Source of the DNA: Candidatus Aminicenantota bacterium
Lineage (GTDB): Bacteria > Acidobacteriota > Aminicenantia > UBA2199
DNA: 13,320 nt
Reading direction: 5' to 3'
Assembly: GCA_026393775.1 (NCBI GenBank)
Contig: JAPKZM010000323.1
Span: 1-13,320 of the forward strand
This document shows, piece by piece, positions 5,113 through 10,747 of the stretch. Position numbers and translations under genes: made by a program. The number at the start of each line of letters is the position of its first letter. Positions within the stretch are counted from its first letter, which is position 1. The notes under the pieces are model-generated. The model had not been told where the DNA came from. It did no database searches and saw only the letters and a list, made by a program, of their open reading frames with translations.

Positions 5113-7443
5113 ATGGCCAACCGGGAATCCCGCAGCGCCGCGGGGCTGATCACGCCGCTTTATTTTTTCCTGGGAGCATTCGGCCTCGTTTTCCAGACTA
5201 TCCTCCTGCGCGAACTCTTCACCGTGGCGGCCGGAAACGAAATTTCTTTCGGGATCGCTCTGGGCAGCTGGCTGCTTGGCGTGGGCGCTGGATCATTTGT
5301 AGCCGGTTTTTTAAGCGTCCGGCATCGGCCCAGCGTAAATACGTTGCCCTGGGCAATCATGCTTCAGTGCACCCTCGCCCCGCTATTGCTGGTCGCTGCC
5401 CGCTGTCTGCAGCAGTTTGGCGCCGCTGCCCAGGGTTCGCTGATTCCCCTGGGCAGGACGTTGTGGCTCGTTCCGCTGCTGACGATTCCGTTCAGCTTTT
5501 TCAGCGGTTTCATATTTCCCCTAGCCGTAAAGCTTGGTCCGGCATCTGCCCTGAACGACTCGCAGAAACTGATCCGCGCCTATATCTGGGAGAGCCTCGG
5601 CGCCATGGCCGGAGGTGTGATCTACACTCTCTGGCTGCTGGAAAAATTCAATCCGGCGCTGATCACCTCCCTGTTCACTCTGCCCTTGCTCCTGGTTTCC
5701 GTGTTTTTTGTTGGGGCGGAAAAGGTAAAAAAAACTCTGGCTGCCCTTTTCCTGCTGCTGGCCTTCAACCTCTCCGCCATCCTGGCCGGCGGGGCCGAAA
5801 GGCTCGACTCCTGGCTGGTGCGGCAGAGATGGCTCGGATTGTCTGGCACGACCTGGGTGGAGAGCCGGGATTCGAAATACCAGAACCTGCAGTTGGGTGT
5901 GGACCACGGCCAATTTAGTTTGTTCAGCAACGGCCAGTTGACGGCGGTATTCCCGGACGATGATCAACAAAAAATCCAAGCTGCCCAGATCATCACCCAG
6001 CACCCGCGGCCGCGGCGCGTCCTGATCATCGGCGAAGGAGCCAGCGGCCTGGCCGAGCACCTTCTCCAATACCGGATAGAAAGCCTTACCGCCGTGGAGA
6101 TGGACGGCGAATTACTGGATATGATCATCAGGCATTTGCCCGCCGAGAGTCTCAAATGCCTGAATGATCCGCGCTTGCGCATGCCGGTTTTAGACGGCCG
6201 CCGTTTCGTGATGGAGGCGGCCAGGGCGACGGATGTCACGGAGAACCGCTATGACCTGGTCTATCTGCACCAGCCCGATGCCTGGACCGCCCAGTTGAAC
6301 CGATATTATACCCGCGAATTTTTCCTGGATCTGAAAGCGATACTGGCCAGCGATGGAGTGGTGACCATGAATCTGACCTCGGCCGAAAACTACGCCTCGG
6401 AAATCTCCAACCCGTACACAGCCACCATCTACCGGACCCTGAAAAACGTCTTCCCGGTTGTCGCCGTTGCTCCGGGCCCAAACAATTTCTTTTCGGCTTC
6501 GGCGGCGGCCGCGAGCGTCAGCACCGATTCACGTATCTTGGCCGGGCGCTACAGCCGTCTGGTCGAACCCCCGGCCGAACTAGAAACGATTTTTGCCTCG
6601 CTTTACCCGGCAGAAAAAACGGGCTTCATAACCAAAGCCCTCGATCGCTATCCGGTTTGCGCCCTGAACCGCGACCACCGTCCCATCGCCTATTTTCTTT
6701 GCGGCCGTTTGCTGGGCTGGACCAGCGGCAGTCCGCTTTCGGGTTTTTTCGATTTTTTTGAAAAATTGCCATTCGCCAAATTGCTTATCTTCCTCATCGC
6801 GCTTCTTTCTCTGGTTGGGGCGCAGATCGGATTGCATGGGCATAAAGCTCCCGGGAATCTTTCCCTCCTGCTGACCGCGGCCAGCGGCGGATTCGCCGGG
6901 CTTTCCTTCGAAATCCTGACCGTATTTGCCTTCCAGAACATCTGGGGTTACGTTTACCGGACCATCGGCCTGCTGATCGCCACGTTCATGCTGGGCATGG
7001 GCGTTGGCGCTTTCCTCGCCGGCCGCTACCTCGAAAGAAAACGGCCGTCCAGAAAAACAGCCATGAAGATGTTGGCCGCTGACCAATTGTGCATCGTCGC
7101 GGCCAGCCTGGCCTGCCTGCCGTTGTTGAATTTATTCACAAAAATGAGGGGCTCGTCAGGACAATTTTCGCTGTTCACCTGGCTGGGTGGCATAGGTTTT
7201 CTGGTAGGGTCCATTCTGCCCTTGGGGCTGCATTGCCTTGGCAGCGAATCGGCGGCGAAAAAGGCCGGCCAATTGAATGCGGCCGACTACCTGGGGGGAA
7301 CCTTCGCCGCCATGGCCATGGCGGCTGTCTTCCTGCCCATCTACGGCAGCGTCGACAGTCTTTTGCTTGTCGCCGTCCCGGCCCTCTTTTCGGCCCTGCT
7401 CCTGCTGTCAGAATCCAGGGTTAATGATCCTGGGCCAGTGTAA
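5113..7443 (+). CDS. Fused polytopic membrane protein with central spermidine-synthase-like domain
   Basis: The 776-residue protein has three parts. Residues ~12-225 are an N-terminal membrane domain of several hydrophobic helices, opening with LYFFLGAFGLVFQTILLREL, typical of so-called fused MFS/spermidine synthases. Residues ~250-460 are a Rossmann domain of the polyamine aminopropyltransferase type (KYQNLQL at 255-261, VLIIGEGASG at 303-312, AVEMD at 327-331, LDGRRF at 360-365). Residues ~555-765 are a second membrane domain that echoes the first (GGFAGLSFEILTVFAFQ, then MLGMGVGAFLAG). At the place where true spermidine synthases have the catalytic aspartate strand, this protein reads DLVYLHQPDAW (381-391), so classical activity is uncertain. 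Its biological role is not established. It has its own promoter and overlaps the convergent protease gene by 23 bases. Confidence 0.85.
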   Translation: MANRESRSAAGLITPLYFFLGAFGLVFQTILLRELFTVAAGNEISFGIALGSWLLGVGAGSFVAGFLSVRHRPSVNTLPWAIMLQCTLAPLLLVAARCLQQFGAAAQGSLIPLGRTLWLVPLLTIPFSFFSGFIFPLAVKLGPASALNDSQKLIRAYIWESLGAMAGGVIYTLWLLEKFNPALITSLFTLPLLLVSVFFVGAEKVKKTLAALFLLLAFNLSAILAGGAERLDSWLVRQRWLGLSGTTWVESRDSKYQNLQLGVDHGQFSLFSNGQLTAVFPDDDQQKIQAAQIITQHPRPRRVLIIGEGASGLAEHLLQYRIESLTAVEMDGELLDMIIRHLPAESLKCLNDPRLRMPVLDGRRFVMEAARATDVTENRYDLVYLHQPDAWTAQLNRYYTREFFLDLKAILASDGVVTMNLTSAENYASEISNPYTATIYRTLKNVFPVVAVAPGPNNFFSASAAAASVSTDSRILAGRYSRLVEPPAELETIFASLYPAEKTGFITKALDRYPVCALNRDHRPIAYFLCGRLLGWTSGSPLSGFFDFFEKLPFAKLLIFLIALLSLVGAQIGLHGHKAPGNLSLLLTAASGGFAGLSFEILTVFAFQNIWGYVYRTIGLLIATFMLGMGVGAFLAGRYLERKRPSRKTAMKMLAADQLCIVAASLACLPLLNLFTKMRGSSGQFSLFTWLGGIGFLVGSILPLGLHCLGSESAAKKAGQLNAADYLGGTFAAMAMAAVFLPIYGSVDSLLLVAVPALFSALLLLSESRVNDPGPV

Positions 7444-9535
7444 TCCAGTCATTAAGAACCTGGATGGATTCTTCCAGCGCCGGATCCCGGCGCAGATCCT
7501 CGGTCCACTTCTTGCGTTTCGCGTCCAGATCCGCTTTGGCCGCCGCCGGGCCTTCGGCTTGGCTAGTGTCAAGGGAGCGCGCCTGGAGATAGGGAAATAC
7601 AACCTGCTCGCGGTTGAACTTTTCGGCTTCCTGAAAGAGGGTGTCCTGTTCACTCTGGAACTTCTGCAAATTCAACGTGACCATCGTTTTTTCGCGTTGT
7701 TTTTTCAAGCGGCTGATATTGGCGGCGATCTGTCCGAAACGAACGCTGCTATTCAGCCTTTGCCGGCTCCTGGCCTTTATTTCCGCCAGATCATGGAACG
7801 AATTTTTCCATGGGGTAAAAACGAGCGGGGAGATCGTATCCCAGGGCAGCGAATACGGCTGGCTTTTTTCGTCGACATCCAGGAAAGAATAGGCATCGGG
7901 CAGGACGATGTCCGGCACCACACCCTGGTACTGGGTGGAAGCCCCGGTGATCCGGTAATATTTTTGCACGGTCAGGGTGATGGCTCCCAATGGCCGGTAA
8001 CGCGCCATCTCGGCCGGCAGATAGCGGTCGAGGTCGAGCATGACCTGCACCGTCCCCTTGCCGAACGTATGCTCGCCGCCGATGATGATCGCCCGACGGT
8101 AATCCTGCAGTGCGGCGGCCACAATTTCCGAAGCGGAAGCGCTGAGCGCGTTGACCAAGACGACCAGCGGTCCCCCGTAACTTACATGAGTATCGCTATC
8201 CTCATGCACTTGCGGCGGCGAGCTCCTGTCTTTCAGCTGCACCAGGGGGCCTTTTTCAATGAAAAGCCCTGCCATCTTCTCGGCATCGTCCAAAGCCCCG
8301 CCGCCGTTGTTGCGCAGATCGAGGATGATGCCGTCCACCTCCTGGGCCGCAAGCTTCCCCAACTCGTCTTTCACGTCTTCACTGGCCTGGCGGCCGTTCT
8401 GGCGATTGAAATCGTGATAGAACTTGGGCAGAAAAATGTAGCCAAATGACTTTTTCAGTTTCTCGTTGAAAAGGATCGCCGAGCGGGCATACGTCTCCTG
8501 GATCTCGACCACGTTGCGGATCAGCGCGATCTGCATGATCCGGCCGTCCGTTTTTTTGACCGTCAAGCGCACCAGGCTGCCCTTCTTGCCGCGCACCAGC
8601 CTGGCGGCGTCGGAAACGTTCATGCCGACGATATCCACGGGCTCATCGTCGCCCTGGCCAACCTTGAGGATGATATCTTCGACCTTGAGCAGACCCTGGA
8701 TCCAAGCCGGACTGCCGGGAATGACCTCAAAGACCTTGATATAGCCGTCGGCCTCCCCGAGCAGGGCGCCAATGCCTTCCAGGGTGCCCGATATATCGAT
8801 GTCAAAATCCTCCTTTGCCCGCGGCGGGAAGTATTGGCTGTGCGGGTCGAAGACGGACAGCAGGGCGTTGAAATAAAGAGCTTGCATATCTTCGGACCGG
8901 TCCTGCAGCAAGCGCTCGAACAATCGCTGCACGCTCTTGCCCACCGCATTCCTGGCCCGGACTTCCAGCTCCGGTGAAAAATCGTCACCACGCTTTTTAT
9001 CCGCGCTTTTCTTTTCTCCGTCCGCCTTGGACAGATTGAGATACTGCGTCAGGGTCAGATACTTCAAGCGCAGGAACCACCAGCTCTTCAGATCTTCGAG
9101 AGTGCCGGCATAGTTCCTCTTATCGGCGTCCAGCTCGATCTGTTGGTCAAGAGAAAAATTAAAAGGCTTTTTCAATATCTCCTGGCAGATGTCCCTGACC
9201 TGCAACACCCGCTGGCGCAGAAGCTGCTTTCCCAGCCGGGGCAGGGAAAAATCGCCGTCGAGAACCTCGTCATCGATTTTCCTGTCGAAAACCTTGAGGG
9301 CGTTTAAGTCGGTCTGGATCAGAAAACTTTTCCCGTAATCCAGGTATTTGGTATACTGGGCAAAACTTTTCAAGGAAAAATCATCATCGATCCTTTTACC
9401 GCTGTAGTGCCAATTGGCCAGGCCGTTGCCGATCATCTGGCTGAGGACCTTTTCACGGGTTTCCGCGGTCGCGGCACCTACGGCAGCTGATATCAACGCG
9501 GTCAGCAAAATGAATGCGAATACTCTGTTTTTCAT
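7421..9535 (-). CDS. prc: Tail-specific periplasmic serine protease (Prc/CtpA, peptidase S41)
   Basis: Prc-type proteases degrade periplasmic and ssrA-like tagged proteins from the C-terminus. From ATG 9535 the protein is 704 residues with a signal peptide (MKNR, hydrophobic core ~5-20, AATA around 21-24). An N-terminal helical domain (DPHSQYF at 230-236) is followed by a PDZ domain (~245-345, GIGALLGEADGYIKV and PGSPA). The S41 core has LDLRNNGGG at 405-413, NALSASASEI at 462-471 and FGKGTVQ at 491-497. The expected Ser-Lys dyad is S467/K493 with Q497; the spacing is one residue longer than in E. coli Prc (S430/K455). A helical C-terminal domain (~580-700) completes the usual Prc layout. AAGGAAG lies just before the ATG, which decides this start over the upstream ATGs at 9625 and 9595, inside the promoter/repeat region. 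Confidence 0.95.
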   Translation of the reverse strand: MKNRVFAFILLTALISAAVGAATAETREKVLSQMIGNGLANWHYSGKRIDDDFSLKSFAQYTKYLDYGKSFLIQTDLNALKVFDRKIDDEVLDGDFSLPRLGKQLLRQRVLQVRDICQEILKKPFNFSLDQQIELDADKRNYAGTLEDLKSWWFLRLKYLTLTQYLNLSKADGEKKSADKKRGDDFSPELEVRARNAVGKSVQRLFERLLQDRSEDMQALYFNALLSVFDPHSQYFPPRAKEDFDIDISGTLEGIGALLGEADGYIKVFEVIPGSPAWIQGLLKVEDIILKVGQGDDEPVDIVGMNVSDAARLVRGKKGSLVRLTVKKTDGRIMQIALIRNVVEIQETYARSAILFNEKLKKSFGYIFLPKFYHDFNRQNGRQASEDVKDELGKLAAQEVDGIILDLRNNGGGALDDAEKMAGLFIEKGPLVQLKDRSSPPQVHEDSDTHVSYGGPLVVLVNALSASASEIVAAALQDYRRAIIIGGEHTFGKGTVQVMLDLDRYLPAEMARYRPLGAITLTVQKYYRITGASTQYQGVVPDIVLPDAYSFLDVDEKSQPYSLPWDTISPLVFTPWKNSFHDLAEIKARSRQRLNSSVRFGQIAANISRLKKQREKTMVTLNLQKFQSEQDTLFQEAEKFNREQVVFPYLQARSLDTSQAEGPAAAKADLDAKRKKWTEDLRRDPALEESIQVLNDWITLAQDH

Positions 9536-9561
9536 TTTTCTTCCTTGCATGACAATTTGTG

Positions 9562-9590
9562 ATTGTACCTTGATTTTCCTTCCATGGCAA
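9562..9590 (-). promoter_or_regulatory. Promoter of prc
   Basis: On the minus strand TTGCCA (9585-9590), a 17-base spacer and TACAAT (9562-9567) predict transcription from about 9555, leaving a ~20-base leader that ends in the AAGGAAG Shine-Dalgarno. The tandem repeats at 9591-9636 begin immediately upstream of the -35, where an activator would bind. Confidence 0.7.
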
Positions 9591-9636
9591 TACATCGGAC
9601 ATACATCGGACATACATCGGCACATACATCGGCACG
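9591..9636. repeat. Four tandem 11-12 bp repeats in the prc/tusA divergent region
   Basis: Two copies of TACATCGGACA (9591-9601, 9602-9612) are followed by two 12-base variants, TACATCGGCACA (9613-9624) and TACATCGGCACG (9625-9636). The period is close to one DNA helical turn and the array abuts the prc -35 element. Either a regulator binding array or slippage-generated repeats; the sequence alone cannot decide. Confidence 0.85.
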
Positions 9637-9669
9637 GAACAGCCGTTGGCCGATTTTTTTATTTTCCAC

Positions 9670-9699
9670 TTGACAAAACGTATTACGATATTTTAATAT
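9670..9699 (+). promoter_or_regulatory. Promoter of the tusA-arsR-mvhD-hdrA operon
   Basis: A perfect TTGACA (9670-9675) is followed by an 18-base spacer and TAATAT (9694-9699). Transcription would start near 9706, leaving a ~35-base leader with AGGAG (9729-9733) 7 bases before the tusA ATG. Confidence 0.75.
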
Positions 9700-9718
9700 T
9701 CTAATGTTTCATGAATAT
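9696..9718. promoter_or_regulatory. Inverted repeat over the transcription start, possible ArsR-family operator
   Basis: ATATTC (9696-9701) and GAATAT (9713-9718) form a perfect 6-bp inverted repeat around an 11-base spacer that contains the partial palindrome TTTCATGA. It overlaps the -10 and the predicted start of transcription. AT-rich dyads in this position are typical repressor sites of ArsR/SmtB proteins, and the operon encodes one. The link to that regulator is inferred. Confidence 0.5.
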
Positions 9719-9740
9719 AGGATTGATTAGGAGACATAAA

Positions 9741-9995
9741 ATGAACCAGGACGAACTGAAGAGTTTAAAGACCGAAAAAGTCGTCGATGCCCGCGGCATG
9801 GCCTGCCCGGGACCGCTGCTGGAAGCCAAGAAGGCTATCACCGGAGTCGTTGTCGGCGCGGTCATGGAAGTGCTTTCTTCGGACGAGGGGACGAACAACG
9901 ACATCCCCCTGTGGGCGAAGAAGATGCAGTACGAGTTCCTGGGCGTGATCGAGGACGCCGGCTTCTGGCGCCTGTTCGTAAAAAAGTCCAAATAG
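9741..9995 (+). CDS. tusA: TusA-family sulfur carrier protein
   Basis: TusA-family proteins carry sulfur as a cysteine persulfide for tRNA thiolation, molybdopterin biosynthesis or dissimilatory sulfur metabolism. This 84-residue protein has the hallmark VDARGMACPGPLLEAKKAI at 15-33, with the persulfide cysteine C22 in a CPGP motif, and the usual two-layer alpha/beta ending WRLFVKK. ATG 9741 is chosen because AGGAG (9729-9733) stands 7 bases upstream; the in-frame ATG at 9711 lies inside the operator-like dyad. It leads an operon with an ArsR regulator and Hdr-type redox proteins, which points to a sulfur-transfer role with the Hdr complex rather than tRNA modification. That role is inferred from context. 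Confidence 0.92.
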   Translation: MNQDELKSLKTEKVVDARGMACPGPLLEAKKAITGVVVGAVMEVLSSDEGTNNDIPLWAKKMQYEFLGVIEDAGFWRLFVKKSK

Positions 9996-10000
9996 CGTAG

Positions 10001-10021
10001 GGGCAGGGCGGCGCCCTGCCC
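10001..10021. repeat. GC-rich hairpin between tusA and arsR
   Basis: GGGCAGGGC (10001-10009), loop GGC and GCCCTGCCC (10013-10021) form a perfect 9-bp stem in the 39-base gap between tusA and arsR. No T-tract follows, so it is unlikely to be a simple terminator. It could be an mRNA processing or stability hairpin, or a small dispersed palindromic repeat. Confidence 0.75.
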
Positions 10022-10034
10022 TTCCGGTATCTTC

Positions 10035-10331
10035 ATGCAGGACCTTTCCACAGCCAAGAAACGCTGCGCCCGCGTGGCGGCCATCCTGAAAAACCTGGCC
10101 CACCCGCAGCGCCTGTTCCTGCTCTGCTGCCTGGCCAAGGGCGAGGCATCCGTGAGCGAGCTGCTGCGGCAGAGCGGCGCCTCGCAGTCGCTCATCTCGC
10201 AGCACTTGACGCGCATGCGCCGCGAGGGGCTTGTGCAGGCGCGGCGCGAAGGCAACTTCGTCCTGTACCGGATCGCCGACCCGAAATTGTCCGCCTTGAT
10301 CCAAACCATGGAGAAGACATTCGATGAGTGA
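10035..10331 (+). CDS. ArsR/SmtB-family transcriptional repressor
   Basis: The 98-residue protein is a winged helix-turn-helix of the ArsR/SmtB type: LAHPQRLFLL at 21-30, the KGEASVSELLRQSGASQSLI region at 35-54 with recognition helix SQSLISQHLTRMRREG at 50-65, and the wing RREGNFVLYRI at 70-80. The LAHPQRL...CC arrangement resembles the sulfur-responsive SqrR/BigR/YgaV group, where a cysteine in this helix reacts with persulfides; C31 and C32 occupy that place. The group's usual second cysteine in the C-terminal helix is absent, but C11 lies near the N-terminus. No Shine-Dalgarno is evident. The gene ends in an 8-base overlap with the next one. It probably represses its own operon through the dyad at 9696-9718. 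Confidence 0.92.
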   Translation: MQDLSTAKKRCARVAAILKNLAHPQRLFLLCCLAKGEASVSELLRQSGASQSLISQHLTRMRREGLVQARREGNFVLYRIADPKLSALIQTMEKTFDE

Positions 10332-10746
10332 ATTCAAGCCCAGGATCCTCGTGTTCTCCACCGACAACGTCTCCGATTCGGGAATCGACCTGGCCGGCCG
10401 CAACAAAATGCACTACCCGGCCAGCGTATTCGTGGTGACCCTCCCCTGTTCGAGCGCCATCAAACCGCGCTGGATCACCCACGCCATTACCCACGGCTTC
10501 GACGGCGTTTTCATCGCCGCCGACGGCAGCGACTGCTCCTACATCCCCGACTGCACCAGGCGCACCGCCGACGTTGTCGCCGTTGCGCAAGGCTGGCTCA
10601 AGGAAAAAGCCATTGAACCGGCGCGCATCAAAATGGCGGCGATATGCTCGGTCTGCGACGAGTCGTTCCAGAAACACATGGTAACCTTCAGCGAGGCGCT
10701 GCGTAAGCTGGGCGGCCCGGCCCGACGGCCGGGCCAGGGGGGCTGA
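10324..10746 (+). CDS. MvhD-like iron-sulfur subunit (hydrogenase/heterodisulfide reductase linked)
   Basis: This 140-residue protein resembles MvhD, the small [2Fe-2S] protein that passes electrons to HdrA. Family features are ILVFSTDN...GIDLAG (8-25), YP (31-32), VVTLPCSSAIKP (37-48), GFDGVFIAADGSDCSYIPD (58-76) and IEPARIKM (97-104). Cysteines are C42, C71, C77, C108 and C111. The N-terminal CCNWC-like motif of methanogen MvhD is replaced by STDNVSDS (12-19), so part of the usual cysteine set is gone, while a CxxC (108-111) lies near the end. The ATG overlaps arsR by 8 bases (ATGAGTGA), and hdrA begins one base after its stop. The last residues (GGPARRPGQGG) are encoded by a GC-rich hairpin. 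The partner is almost certainly the adjacent HdrA. Confidence 0.82.
   Translation: MSEFKPRILVFSTDNVSDSGIDLAGRNKMHYPASVFVVTLPCSSAIKPRWITHAITHGFDGVFIAADGSDCSYIPDCTRRTADVVAVAQGWLKEKAIEPARIKMAAICSVCDESFQKHMVTFSEALRKLGGPARRPGQGG
10714..10735. repeat. All-GC hairpin at the mvhD-like/hdrA junction
   Basis: GGCCCGGCC (10714-10722), loop CGAC and GGCCGGGCC (10727-10735) make a perfect 9-bp stem of only G-C pairs inside the last codons of the MvhD-like gene. The purine-rich AGGGGGG that serves hdrA as a ribosome binding site follows directly (10736-10742), so the stem may tune hdrA translation. Confidence 0.7.
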
Positions 10747-10747
10747 G

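Noticed and set aside
5085..5918. 277-codon plus-strand open frame overlapping the start of the membrane-protein gene
   Set aside because: It is in another frame of a convincing polytopic membrane protein, and its own translation is low-complexity and arginine-rich without a fold.
7415..7433. Bidirectional terminator between the convergent genes (CCAGG...CCTGG)
   Set aside because: The stem is only 5 bp with a 9-base loop, no T-tract on either side, and lies within overlapping coding sequence.
7277..8449. 390-codon plus-strand open frame
   Set aside because: It is antisense to the prc protease and overlaps the end of the membrane-protein gene; its translation shows no domain.
9536..9625. 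N-terminal extension of the protease to the upstream ATG at 9625
   Set aside because: It would translate the tandem repeats and the promoter (CRCMSDVCPMY...), and would bury the signal peptide behind 30 residues; ATG 9535 has a proper Shine-Dalgarno.
9591..9636. CRISPR array
   Set aside because: The repeats are only 11-12 bases and directly adjacent, with no spacers and no cas genes.
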